Positions 1-8,308 of a stretch of DNA of 22,547 bases are shown here, piece by piece. Position 1 is the first letter of the stretch. Each line of letters starts with the position of its first letter. The translations under genes and the position numbers were made by a program. Below the pieces are notes generated by a model that saw only the letters and a program-made list of their open reading frames with translations, was not told where the DNA came from and searched no databases. This DNA is from Porticoccaceae bacterium (GTDB taxonomy: Bacteria > Pseudomonadota > Gammaproteobacteria > Pseudomonadales > Porticoccaceae): assembly GCA_028822945.1 (NCBI GenBank), contig JAPKCN010000004.1, forward strand, positions 1-22,547, given 5' to 3'.

Positions 1-83
1 TGTAAGCTATGTTTCTACGCTCTTTTTGCATTCACACCTTCATTCAACAGGTACAAAAAACACCAATACATCTCTTTTAGTCG

Positions 84-100
84 TGTCTGCCAAATAGACA
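84..100 (-). terminator. Weak hairpin after the operon's last gene
   Basis: A TGTCT/AGACA five-base-pair stem with a 7-nt loop lies just beyond the stop of the last gene of the minus-strand operon. On the minus strand it is followed by a short A-rich stretch rather than a clear T-run, so it is only a weak terminator candidate. The rest of positions 1-106 shows no gene. Confidence 0.2.
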
Positions 101-106
101 GCTATT

Positions 107-1489
107 TCAGGCATTAATATACTTGTCTATCGTTTCGTGCAGATGCCGAATACGCGACTCCTGGTAGCTGGCAAGGCGAGCCTTGCCAACTCTGGAGGTT
201 CGCATGCCTTTGTGGAGTGCCTGCAAGTTATCGATATCTTGGTCAAATACTTCGCCCAGTGCGCCCAGTTCAGCCGCTTGTGTGAACGGCAAGGTCTCGT
301 CGAGGACATTTAATTCGCAGGCGTCGGGCCTCTCGCTGCCCTTGGGATAACGCAATAGCACGCGCACGTTCATAATAGCGGTTTCATGGTCGTTGCCGTT
401 GGGACGAAATTGGTAAACAATATTGCCGTGATAGCCGATCCACACCTGAAAATTGGGAAACGAGCTGTAAAGTATCGCGTCGAGTAGCTCCGAGTGAGTG
501 GCATTGTCTAGGTTCTCGCCGCAGGCCTCGGAAAATATTTCGCGATTGAGCTCGCCGATATACTCCCTGGCGCTGACATCATCAGGCAATTCGAGGCCGT
601 CATCACCGTCCAACGCCATGCGTCCGGATAGCTCTAAAATATCGCGCATAGTCGTTTTTTCGTCCACCCCTGACAGATGCGGACTTGGAATCGCCATCGG
701 TGTTACGCTGCGGCTGACATTGTCACCAAAGGTATCGTACTGGCTGTTGGCATCTCCGGTGAAGGTCATGATCTGCGCGTGGGTCTCGATGGTGTGGTAG
801 GACTCCATAAACGCTTCATGCGCAATCTTCCAGTTGCTCGGTACAACCCGCTGTACATTTACGCCGGTGAAGTAATCGTGCAGTGGGAAGCGCGCAAAGT
901 GATCGGGTAAGACGCCAAGATAATTTTCTAGGGGCTCGCACTGATCATCGAAATTAATGAAAATAAAGCCACCCCAAGTGCCCAACTTTAGCTGCGGTAA
1001 GCGCATGTCGACCTCGTCCAGATGGGCGAAATCCCAGGCGCAGGGCATGTGCGAAAAGCTTCCGTCCAGCCGCCAAGTAAAACCGTGGAATGGGCATCGC
1101 AGCTCGTTCGACTGACCGCTTTCATCGCGTAAGGAGCGGCCGCGATGCAGGCAGGCATTAATAAAAGCGCGTATTTTGTCGTCTTCGCCTCGCACAACTA
1201 ATACCGACTCATCACAGATGTCGTAAACAAAATGATCGCCGGCTTCTGGGATATCTTCTTCCCGGCAGGTCATTTGCCAAACCTTAGGCCATAGTTTAGC
1301 TTTCTCTTTGAGATGGAAGTCTCGCGAAATATAGCGTTCAAACGGCAGGTCCTCATCGCCTTTGTCGGGATTGATATTTTCACGCAGGTAGTTGGGCACC
1401 GGCACATCTTCGCGATCGAGTAGTTCTTGAAAGCTAATGGCATCGCAGCGCGCGCTACCTTGAGGTTTTATATCTATTTTAGAATTCAT
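107..1489 (-). CDS. Rieske ring-hydroxylating oxygenase, alpha subunit
   Basis: A 460-residue oxygenase component of a Rieske non-haem iron oxygenase, expected to hydroxylate a ring or alicyclic substrate with O2 and electrons from a separate reductase. Both metal centres are intact. The Rieske ligands are C113-x-H115 and C132-x2-H135 (CLHRG ... CPFHGFTW). The mononuclear iron site is H232-x4-H237 (ESYHTIETH) with a likely third ligand D418 in FDQDIDNLQ. E229 sits where many family members have the bridging aspartate. AGAGG lies 7 nt before the ATG. It is the last gene of the minus-strand operon, 80 nt after the thiolase. No small beta subunit, ferredoxin or reductase gene is in the window, so it is probably an alpha-only enzyme with a partner elsewhere. 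Family assignment is secure; the substrate is unknown. Confidence 0.93.
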   Translation of the reverse strand: MNSKIDIKPQGSARCDAISFQELLDREDVPVPNYLRENINPDKGDEDLPFERYISRDFHLKEKAKLWPKVWQMTCREEDIPEAGDHFVYDICDESVLVVRGEDDKIRAFINACLHRGRSLRDESGQSNELRCPFHGFTWRLDGSFSHMPCAWDFAHLDEVDMRLPQLKLGTWGGFIFINFDDQCEPLENYLGVLPDHFARFPLHDYFTGVNVQRVVPSNWKIAHEAFMESYHTIETHAQIMTFTGDANSQYDTFGDNVSRSVTPMAIPSPHLSGVDEKTTMRDILELSGRMALDGDDGLELPDDVSAREYIGELNREIFSEACGENLDNATHSELLDAILYSSFPNFQVWIGYHGNIVYQFRPNGNDHETAIMNVRVLLRYPKGSERPDACELNVLDETLPFTQAAELGALGEVFDQDIDNLQALHKGMRTSRVGKARLASYQESRIRHLHETIDKYINA

Positions 1490-1569
1490 TTTTTACCTCT
1501 TTGACTTTTTGATTCAACACTTTTGGGTCGTTTTCCCTGCGACTTACCAAGCGGTTGTAATAAAACTAT

Positions 1570-2712
1570 CTAACGACTAAGAATCGTTACCCCGCTGATC
1601 CCCGGAGCGCCATAAACATGGGTGTATCCGGTTCGCGGCTTACCCGGTACTTGCCGGGCTCCGCCTTGCTGTCGTAATTGTACGCAGATTTCGTGCACTT
1701 GGCGCAATCCAGATGCACCGACCGGTTCACCATTCGCCAAACAGCCACCATCGGTATTCACTGGCAACTTGCCACCGATCTTGGTGTGGCCGTCGCGCAG
1801 CCACTGTTGCTGTTCACCATGCTCGCAAAAACCGTTCTCTGCCATATGGATAATTTCGGCACCGCTCTCGGTATCTTGCAGCTGCGCAATGTCGATATCC
1901 TCGGGGCCGATGCCCGCTTGCTGAAAGGCGGCGCGCGAGGCAATCACTGTGGGAGAGTCGGCGTGAGCCACCGGTTGCGATGGACTAAACACCTCAAAAC
2001 TGCCGTAGTGGCGTGTGCGAATTGCCGCGGCGTTTAAGAATATAGGCTGTGCGGTATAGCGCTTGGCCTCTTCGGTACTGCACAGAATCAGTGCGACTGC
2101 GCCCTCTGCTGGGCTGCAGAACATGTATTTGCGCAGCGGGTGACTGATCATTTGCGAGGTCGCGATGTCTTCGCGGCTCAGTGCTTGCCGGCGCCAGGCA
2201 GTTGGGTTGATCGAGCCATTGTGAAAGGCCTTTTCGGCGACTGCAATCAGCGCTTCATTAGCAATATTATAGTCGTGCATGTACCGCTGAATCTTCATAC
2301 CAAAATATTGCGTGGTGAGCATTAATCCGACCTCACCGTACCAGTCGTCGATGCCCCAGTCGGCGGGCGTGGCATTGAATGCACCGGGTGCATGCTTATC
2401 AAAACCGAGCACCAGTGCATTGCGATACTCGCCTGACTTGACCGCAGTATAGGCCGCATGCAGAGAGCTTCCGCCAGTCGCACAGCCATTGAATATGTGG
2501 GTAAATTGTAGCCCACTGAGGCCCATTTCGTTGACGATCGCATCGGCGTTACCGGCGTCTTGACTACCACCGTAGCCACACTCGATATCGCTCCACTGAA
2601 TGCCGGCGTCTGCCAGAGCGGCGCGTGTTGCCGCGGCTCCCTGCTGTAAACCAGTCATGGACGGTGTGCGGCCAAACGGGTGCATGCCAACCCCGACTAT
2701 AGCTACATCCAT
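1570..2712 (-). CDS. Thiolase-fold enzyme (SCP-x/Ltp type), DUF35 partner
   Basis: A 380-residue thiolase-superfamily protein of the lipid-transfer-protein/SCP-x branch. Such enzymes make or break C-C bonds beside a CoA thioester. The N-terminal nucleophile is present (C77 in NGCATGG). The other motifs deviate: the usual HDCF-type motif reads QDTE, the GHP histidine is replaced by glutamate (GEPVGASG, E329), and no C-terminal CxG cysteine is seen; the end reads THVYGAPG. It overlaps the DUF35 gene by one base (TAATG), with GGAG 8 nt before the ATG, so the two are probably translationally coupled. In the steroid side-chain enzyme Ltp2-ChsH2, a thiolase-fold protein paired with DUF35 acts as a retro-aldolase. 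That makes aldolase activity a real alternative to thiolysis here. Family sure, reaction not. Confidence 0.88.
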   Translation of the reverse strand: MDVAIVGVGMHPFGRTPSMTGLQQGAAATRAALADAGIQWSDIECGYGGSQDAGNADAIVNEMGLSGLQFTHIFNGCATGGSSLHAAYTAVKSGEYRNALVLGFDKHAPGAFNATPADWGIDDWYGEVGLMLTTQYFGMKIQRYMHDYNIANEALIAVAEKAFHNGSINPTAWRRQALSREDIATSQMISHPLRKYMFCSPAEGAVALILCSTEEAKRYTAQPIFLNAAAIRTRHYGSFEVFSPSQPVAHADSPTVIASRAAFQQAGIGPEDIDIAQLQDTESGAEIIHMAENGFCEHGEQQQWLRDGHTKIGGKLPVNTDGGCLANGEPVGASGLRQVHEICVQLRQQGGARQVPGKPRTGYTHVYGAPGISGVTILSR

Positions 2713-3140
2713 TAGTCGTTCTCCACGATATCAAAGGCGAAGCACAAATTGTGACCCCCTCGGTCATTGGCTGAGAAAGGCTCAATCACCAGTTGCATTG
2801 GCATGCCAATCTTGAGTTTGTCAGCGTCTGCGGTGAGCAGTCGCGATTCGACCCGAACGCCAGCAGGCATCTCGATATAGCCGACCCCATAGGGTTTAAA
2901 CGTGGCCGGTGTCTGATCGGTCACATACGGCGGTTTGGGTAAAAAATTCTGTACCGTCCAAGTCCAAAGAACCCCCCGGTCGCCTAGTTCAATCACTGAA
3001 CTGCCGCTCCCGCTGCAGCTTCGGCAAGAGCTTTGTACAGGGAAACTGACTTCGCCGCAGTGCTCGCACAGCCCCCCCAGCAGCGACGGATTCTCCGCCG
3101 GCCAAGTAAAAAGATTGGGGTGAATGGGACAGTCGCTCAT
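2712..3140 (-). CDS. DUF35 zinc-ribbon/OB-fold acyl-CoA-associated protein
   Basis: A 142-residue protein with an N-terminal rubredoxin-like zinc ribbon (C25-x2-C28 and C39-x2-C42) and a C-terminal OB fold, the DUF35 architecture. Members bind acyl-CoA and act as obligate partners of thiolase-fold enzymes or MaoC-like hydratases. The start chosen is MSDCPIHP, preceded by AAGG at a normal distance; an upstream in-frame ATG would add 23 unconserved residues and run into the E3 gene. It lies 25 nt after the E3 gene and overlaps the thiolase start, supporting a two-subunit enzyme with that protein. Its own activity, if any, is unknown. Confidence 0.9.
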   Translation of the reverse strand: MSDCPIHPNLFTWPAENPSLLGGLCEHCGEVSFPVQSSCRSCSGSGSSVIELGDRGVLWTWTVQNFLPKPPYVTDQTPATFKPYGVGYIEMPAGVRVESRLLTADADKLKIGMPMQLVIEPFSANDRGGHNLCFAFDIVEND

Positions 3141-3165
3141 AATATACCTTGGCTTTGGATAGCGG

Positions 3166-4560
3166 TCATTGGTGAATAGCGCGGTTGATCGAGTCGAGGA
3201 TTGATTCATGAATCGCCTCTGACACCGTTGGGTGAGGAAATATCGTTTCCACCAGCTGCCGATCGTTGAGTTGCGCGCCCATAGCGATCACTAAACCTTG
3301 AATTTGCTCAGTGACTTCCGGGCCAATCATATGAGCACCGATTAATTTCCCGGTGGCGGCGTCAAATACCGTTTTCACCAGCCCCTCGGGTTCGTTGATG
3401 GCCACAGCTTTACCGCTCGCCTGCAGGTCAAAGCGCCCGATACGCGTGTTTATGCCACGCCGTGCCGCCTCGTCCTCAGTAAGGCCAACACTGGCTATCT
3501 GCGGGCGACAGTAGGTGCATCCAGGCACGTGATCCACCGCTAGTGGTCGCGCCGATGTCTCGCCCGCAATGCGCTCGACACACAGCATCGCCTCGTGGCT
3601 AGCCTTGTGCGCGAGCCAGGGCGCCCCGGCCACATCGCCAATCGCATACAGACCGACAAGATTGGTCTTGCACCACTCGTCGGTGGTGATGAAACCGCGC
3701 TCGGTGTGAACGCCAAGAGCCTCTAAGCCGAGGTTATCTATGTTTCCGGTGACCCCAATGGCCACGATGGCGTGATCGGCCTGCACTTTGACGGTACCAC
3801 TCGGACCCGTGATGTTCGCTTCAATATGGTCACCGACAGTTCGCAGACTCGAGACAGTCGACGCCGTTTGGATATCGACGCCGCGGCGTTTAAAAGCCTT
3901 TTCTGCGCGCTGGGAGATTTCTCGATCTTCAATCGGGAGTATGCGCTCGAGGGCCTCGACCACAGTGACCTCTGAGCCGAGGTCGCGATAGAGGCTGGCA
4001 AACTCCATACCGATTGCACCAGCGCCGATAATTAATAGCCGTTTTGGTAGTACCGTCGGTGTCATCGCTTCTCGCGCACCCCAGACTCGATCGCCATCGA
4101 TCGCCAACCCCGGCATTTGGCGCGCACGGGCACCGGTAGCCAAAATGATATGCATGGCATCGATTGCCAGTTTTTTATTCTCGGTAGTTACCCTAATTTT
4201 ACATTTTCCAGTGATAACCGCCTCGCCCATAAATACTGCGACGTTATTCTTTCGCAGAAGATAGTCGATACCAGAACTCAGTTTATCGGCCGCCCCGCGG
4301 CTGTGTGCCACCAGCTTGGCGATATCAAAGCTAATATTGTCAGCGCTGAACCCCCAGTACTGCATGCTGTTCAGAGTATGAGCGACCTCGGCGCCCTTGA
4401 GCAGCGCCTTAGTCGGTATGCAGCCCCAGTTGAGGCAGACGCCGCCGAGGTGCTCGCGCTCGACTAGGGCGGTTTTAAATCCGAGTTGCGCAGCTCTGAT
4501 TGCCGCCACATAACCGCCTGGTCCACCGCCAATCACCACCACATCAAATTTCTCAGCCAT
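3166..4560 (-). CDS. lpdA: Dihydrolipoyl dehydrogenase (E3)
   Basis: A 464-residue FAD disulfide oxidoreductase that reoxidises the dihydrolipoyl arm of E2 and passes electrons to NAD+. Visible features are the FAD motif GGGPGGYVAA at residues 11-20, the redox-active disulfide C42/C47 in GVCLNWGCIPTK, a second nucleotide-binding motif GAGAIGMEFASLY near residue 180, and the C-terminal catalytic dyad H443/E448 in HPTVSEAIHE. Length is normal for the family. It sits 10 nt downstream of E2 with AAGGA before the ATG. A dedicated E3 inside the operon suggests the complex is assembled for one catabolic purpose rather than sharing the housekeeping E3. Confidence 0.96.
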   Translation of the reverse strand: MAEKFDVVVIGGGPGGYVAAIRAAQLGFKTALVEREHLGGVCLNWGCIPTKALLKGAEVAHTLNSMQYWGFSADNISFDIAKLVAHSRGAADKLSSGIDYLLRKNNVAVFMGEAVITGKCKIRVTTENKKLAIDAMHIILATGARARQMPGLAIDGDRVWGAREAMTPTVLPKRLLIIGAGAIGMEFASLYRDLGSEVTVVEALERILPIEDREISQRAEKAFKRRGVDIQTASTVSSLRTVGDHIEANITGPSGTVKVQADHAIVAIGVTGNIDNLGLEALGVHTERGFITTDEWCKTNLVGLYAIGDVAGAPWLAHKASHEAMLCVERIAGETSARPLAVDHVPGCTYCRPQIASVGLTEDEAARRGINTRIGRFDLQASGKAVAINEPEGLVKTVFDAATGKLIGAHMIGPEVTEQIQGLVIAMGAQLNDRQLVETIFPHPTVSEAIHESILDSINRAIHQ

Positions 4561-4570
4561 ACAGATATCC

Positions 4571-6139
4571 TTATCCGAGCATAGTCGCCGGTTGATCGAT
4601 AAAATTCTTCAACTGCTGCAAGAATTTAGCCGCCATGGCACCATCGATAACGCGGTGGTCGCTGGACAGAGTTAGGGTCATGACCGTCGCCTGGCGAAAG
4701 CCAATATCGCCATCTGGGCGCACCTGCCGCTCGCCGACACCCACTGCTAAAATCGCTGCCTGAGGTGGATTAATAATTGCGTCAAATTGGCTGATTCCAA
4801 ACATGCCCAGATTGGAGATGCTAAAGCTACCGCCTTGGAATTCAGCTGGCTTGAGTTTGCCAATTTTTGCGCGGGTAGCTAAATCACGCATTTCGTTGGA
4901 TATTTCTACTAGGCCTTTAGTTTCAGCACGGCTTACAATCGGCGTTATCAAACCGTCTTCCAGGGCCACTGCTACGGCAATATCGGCGTGCGGCATCTGC
5001 GTAACCTGGCTGCCGTCAAATTGAATATTTACCGCCGGAACAGCGGCAAGGGCCATTGCAGTCGCTTTTATGATGCAATCGTTGACAGAGATATTGGCGT
5101 CGTTGCGAGCGTTATTGAGTTGCTTGCGCAGCGCTAACAGACGATCGATTTCGACCTCGATGCAGGCTCGGAAATGTGGTGCCTCGCGTTTTGAATCCTG
5201 CAGGCGCTTGGCGATGGTTTTGCGCATTGCCGACAGCGGTTCGGAGCTCAATTGCGCACTCGGCAGTTTAGTTAATGGCGCATTCGACGCAACACTCGAC
5301 TGCGCTGTAACGGCTGACTCTTGGGCAGGATTAGAGCGATATGCGGCGACTTCGACATCTGCTTTACTAACCCGCTGGTGCCGACCGGTGCGGCGGCAGT
5401 CGTGAAGATTGACGCCGAGCTCGCTAGCTAATCTACGTGCCACGGGCGTTGCCGGCACCTGGCTGTCGTCGGCACGCTTACCGCCGGCACTAGCGTTCGT
5501 ACGCAAGGCGCTGACCACATTAAACCTGCCGCCAGCGGCGATCACTGCCCCGCGCAGGTCGTCGACACTAACGCGGCCGTGGCGGCCTGTGCCGGTAATA
5601 GAGTTGACGGCGATACCATGCTTGCTAGCCAACCTGCGTGCTACAGGGGTGATTGCAATAGCGCTGTCATCAGCGCCTGCGGCGAGGCTAGCGGGGATCA
5701 CAAAGTCGGCGTCGTTGTCAGCGACCATTGGCACTGGAGCTGAGGCACGCGGGGTTTGGGATTGGATCGCAGGCGCAGGTGCCAGACTGACGGGCGCGGC
5801 CACCGGAGCGGTGGGCTCCGCGGTGTCTGTACCAGCCACCTCTGTACTCACCGTTGCAGCAACAAAGGCGTCGATTTCGCTAGCTGAAACGTCGGCTAGC
5901 GCAATCACGGCTAGAGCCGCACCAACGTCGCGCAGATCGCCTTCGTGTGCCAGTATTCTAACCAGTGTGCCACTCTTTGCTGAGGTCAGGGTGTTGACAA
6001 TTTTGCTGGTTTCAATATCCATTAAATCGTCGTCGACGGCAATTTTTGCGCCCTCACTGACTAGCCAAGCACTGACTGTGCCCTCCGACATTTCGAGGCC
6101 CCACTTTGGCATGGTGACTAAACTCATTTTATCTGTCAT
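4571..6139 (-). CDS. Acetoin-dehydrogenase-type E2 with two PSBDs
   Basis: A 522-residue dihydrolipoamide acyltransferase, the core of the complex. Order of domains: lipoyl domain at residues 6-80 (MPKWGLEMSEGTV at the start, lipoyl lysine K46 in DIETSKIVN); Ala/Pro-rich linker; a peripheral-subunit-binding domain at about 163-198 (TPVARRLASKHG ... TGRHGRVS); a second one at about 230-265 (TPVARRLASELG ... TGRHQRVS); and the catalytic domain from about 290, with SSDHRVIDG (H495, D499). The opening MPKWGLEM resembles acetoin dehydrogenase E2 (AcoC). Two subunit-binding domains are unusual. GGAGG precedes the ATG, 2 nt after the E1 beta stop. It transfers the acyl group from E1 to CoA; acyl identity unknown. 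Confidence 0.93.
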   Translation of the reverse strand: MTDKMSLVTMPKWGLEMSEGTVSAWLVSEGAKIAVDDDLMDIETSKIVNTLTSAKSGTLVRILAHEGDLRDVGAALAVIALADVSASEIDAFVAATVSTEVAGTDTAEPTAPVAAPVSLAPAPAIQSQTPRASAPVPMVADNDADFVIPASLAAGADDSAIAITPVARRLASKHGIAVNSITGTGRHGRVSVDDLRGAVIAAGGRFNVVSALRTNASAGGKRADDSQVPATPVARRLASELGVNLHDCRRTGRHQRVSKADVEVAAYRSNPAQESAVTAQSSVASNAPLTKLPSAQLSSEPLSAMRKTIAKRLQDSKREAPHFRACIEVEIDRLLALRKQLNNARNDANISVNDCIIKATAMALAAVPAVNIQFDGSQVTQMPHADIAVAVALEDGLITPIVSRAETKGLVEISNEMRDLATRAKIGKLKPAEFQGGSFSISNLGMFGISQFDAIINPPQAAILAVGVGERQVRPDGDIGFRQATVMTLTLSSDHRVIDGAMAAKFLQQLKNFIDQPATMLG

Positions 6140-6141
6140 AG

Positions 6142-7149
6142 CTATGCCTCCAAAGTCGCACGAACGGCGTCTTCTATGCGTGCGGCGGTCGGTACATAAA
6201 TATCTTCTAGACTAGGTGAAAATGGCACTGGGCTATGCGGTGCTGCCACCTTTGCGATCGGTGCGCGGAGACTGTGAAAGGCTTTTTCGGCAACAATGCT
6301 GGAAATTTCCGATGCCATACTGCAGCGCTCATTGGCTTCGTCGACAATCACAAGTCGACCACTGACCTCGACGCTCTCCAGCACCGCGCCTTCATCGATA
6401 GGCGAGACAGTTCGAAGGTCAATCACATCTGCATAAATACCCTCAGCAGCTAACTTGTCCGCCACTTCGTTACAGCGCAGCACCATACTCGACATGCTGA
6501 CAATCGTTATATCGCTTCCCTCACGTGTAAATGCAGCCTGCCCAAAAGGGATAAGGTATTCTTCGTCTGGTACCTCGCAGCTAGTGTCGTAAAGAGTTTT
6601 ATGTTCGAGAAAGATGACTGGATCGTTATCGCGAATAGCGGTTAGCAGCAATCCTTTGGCATCGTAGGCGTTGCTCGGCATGACCACCTTGAGTCCGGGA
6701 ATACTCGCTACTAGTGGGTGCAACATATTCGAATGTTGCGCGGCGGCACGCAATCCAGCGCCAACCATCGCCCTGACCACGATTGGCGTGTCTGTTTTAC
6801 CACCAAACATATAGCGAAATTTTGCCATTTGATTATAGATCTGGTCAAAACACACGCCGATGAAGTCGAAAAACATGAGCTCAACCACTGGTCTCAGGCC
6901 GGTGCAGGCTGCACCTGCGGCCATACCAATAAAACCGGCCTCGCTGATTGGCGTATCGATAACACGCTCGCGTCCAAATTCGCCGACCAGACCCTTGGTG
7001 ACACCAAAAACGCCGCCTGCGGCATCGTCTATTCCATCTGAACCTGCCCCTCCAGCAACGTCTTCACCGATTATTACCACAGTTGAGTCCCGGCGCATTT
7101 CACTTCGCAGGGTATCATTAATTGCTTGTCTTATAGTTTTAATTGGCAT
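6142..7149 (-). CDS. 2-oxo acid/acyloin dehydrogenase E1 beta
   Basis: A 335-residue transketolase-like beta subunit of a thiamine-diphosphate E1 component. It has the family features: an N-terminal pyrimidine-binding domain with GEDVA and DTPISEAGFIGMAAGAA, and a C-terminal transketolase domain (DVIDLRTVSPIDEGAVLESV, then VDEANERCSMASEI). Its length matches AcoB/PdhB-type subunits. It follows E1 alpha by 14 nt with AGGG upstream and precedes E2 by 2 nt. Together with E1 alpha it should decarboxylate or cleave an alpha-keto or alpha-hydroxyketone substrate and hand the acyl group to E2. The acetoin-like neighbours favour an acyloin-type substrate, but this is inference. Confidence 0.93.
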   Translation of the reverse strand: MPIKTIRQAINDTLRSEMRRDSTVVIIGEDVAGGAGSDGIDDAAGGVFGVTKGLVGEFGRERVIDTPISEAGFIGMAAGAACTGLRPVVELMFFDFIGVCFDQIYNQMAKFRYMFGGKTDTPIVVRAMVGAGLRAAAQHSNMLHPLVASIPGLKVVMPSNAYDAKGLLLTAIRDNDPVIFLEHKTLYDTSCEVPDEEYLIPFGQAAFTREGSDITIVSMSSMVLRCNEVADKLAAEGIYADVIDLRTVSPIDEGAVLESVEVSGRLVIVDEANERCSMASEISSIVAEKAFHSLRAPIAKVAAPHSPVPFSPSLEDIYVPTAARIEDAVRATLEA

Positions 7150-7163
7150 CTTGATGACCCTAT

Positions 7164-8132
7164 TTAATAGTTGCTGTAGACGTCTGTGAGGAGTTCGCTC
7201 TCGGCTGGGAAGGGCGCGGCAAAACCCTCTTCTACAGCGCTGTCGATCAATACTGCAACTTCGCGATCGATGGCGTTTAATTGACTCTTTTTTAGCAGCT
7301 TATCGCCTATGACGCGCTTGCTGAAAATTTTCAGGCAGTCGCTGTCGCGGCGCAGTCGATCCAGTTCGCCCTCGCCACGGTATAATTGCGGATCGCCGAT
7401 AAAATGGCCGTTAAAACGCACTGCACTTGCTTCGATTGCAGTTGGCCCACCGCCGCTGCGAGCGCGATCGACAGCTTCTTGCATCGCCTCGTAGACGGCA
7501 AAGAAGTCTAGACCGTCAACTCGAAGCGCGGGCATGCCAAAGGCCTCTGCTCGTCCGGCGATATCGCCGCAACCGACCGCATACGCTGCACCTGTGTGCT
7601 CTCCGTAACCATTATTTTCGTACATAAAAATTGTCGGTAATTGCAGAACTACTGCGAGGTTCATTGACTCGAAAACGGTACCCTGATTGGAGCCACCGTC
7701 GCCAGTAAAACTTAATGAAAGATTCTTGGTGCCAAGAGTTTTAGCGCTGAGTGCTGCACCGATTGCCAAGGGCGGTGCGCCGCCGACAATCGCATTCGCG
7801 CCAAGCATACCCTGATCTATATCGGCGATGTGCATCGATCCCCCCTTGCCGCGACACAGGCCCGTGGCACGGCCCATTATTTCTGCCATCATACCCTTGA
7901 TATCGCAGCCCTTCGCGATGCAGTGACCGTGCCCACGGTGCGTGCTACCAACGTAATCGTCCTTGGTCAAATGCATGCATGCGCCGGTCGCTACCGCCTC
8001 TTGTCCGTCGTAGACGTGCACGAATCCAGGAATGCCACCCTTTTCAAATTCGGCGGTTACGCGCTCTTCGAACTCGCGTATAGTACGCATTGTTCGATAG
8101 GCTTCTAATATTTGGGTTTCTTGCAGCGCCAT
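7164..8132 (-). CDS. Acetoin-dehydrogenase-type E1 alpha, TPP-dependent
   Basis: A 322-residue E1 alpha subunit. The thiamine-diphosphate motif runs from GDGGSNQ to the ENNGYG about 30 residues later. Other family marks are STHRGHGH, GRATGLCRGKGGSMHIAD and NGHFIGDPQLYRGEGE; the last is like acetoin dehydrogenase AcoA. The start chosen is MALQETQ: GAGAGGGAAG precedes it and it aligns with family N-termini. A longer in-frame ATG at 8234 would run through the promoter and operator region. First gene of the minus-strand operon, which continues with E1 beta, E2, E3, DUF35, thiolase and a Rieske oxygenase. Substrate undetermined; pyruvate, acetoin or a ring-derived alpha-hydroxyketone are all possible. 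Confidence 0.93.
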   Translation of the reverse strand: MALQETQILEAYRTMRTIREFEERVTAEFEKGGIPGFVHVYDGQEAVATGACMHLTKDDYVGSTHRGHGHCIAKGCDIKGMMAEIMGRATGLCRGKGGSMHIADIDQGMLGANAIVGGAPPLAIGAALSAKTLGTKNLSLSFTGDGGSNQGTVFESMNLAVVLQLPTIFMYENNGYGEHTGAAYAVGCGDIAGRAEAFGMPALRVDGLDFFAVYEAMQEAVDRARSGGGPTAIEASAVRFNGHFIGDPQLYRGEGELDRLRRDSDCLKIFSKRVIGDKLLKKSQLNAIDREVAVLIDSAVEEGFAAPFPAESELLTDVYSNY

Positions 8133-8174
8133 TATCTTCCCTCTCAGGTGATTTATTATCCTAGTATTTCTCTG

Positions 8175-8202
8175 ATTATAGACGTTATCAATTAAAAAAC
8201 AA
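8175..8202 (-). promoter_or_regulatory. Candidate sigma-70 promoter of the E1 alpha operon
   Basis: Reading the minus strand, a perfect TATAAT (8175-8180) is preceded 16 nt upstream by TTGTTT (8197-8202), about 40 nt before the E1 alpha start codon. The -35 box lies inside the pseudo-palindrome at 8194-8215, so a protein bound there would block the promoter. Confidence 0.55.
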
Positions 8203-8215
8203 TCCTGTATGTTTT
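8194..8215. promoter_or_regulatory. Candidate TetR-type operator
   Basis: A pseudo-palindrome AAAACA-N8-TGTTTT whose right half reads TGTATGTTTT, resembling half-sites of AcrR/TetR-type operators. It lies between the divergent TetR gene and the E1 alpha operon and covers the -35 box of the latter. A second copy, identical at 20 of 22 positions, occurs at 12150-12171 before the LuxR-type gene. The likely reader is the adjacent TetR regulator; this is inference. Confidence 0.55.
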
Positions 8216-8308
8216 GGTCGGTGCATGGCATCATAGTATCGAATTCAGTGCCGTCTTAGGTCAAAGTTTTAGCTGGTTAAATGCCCATTAACTGGGTATT
8301 GGTAACGG

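Noticed and set aside
5409..6215. 268-codon plus-strand open frame opposite the E2 gene
   Set aside because: It lies fully antisense to a clear E2 gene, is Ala/Ser/Thr-rich from the mirrored linker, and has no recognisable domain or good ribosome binding site.
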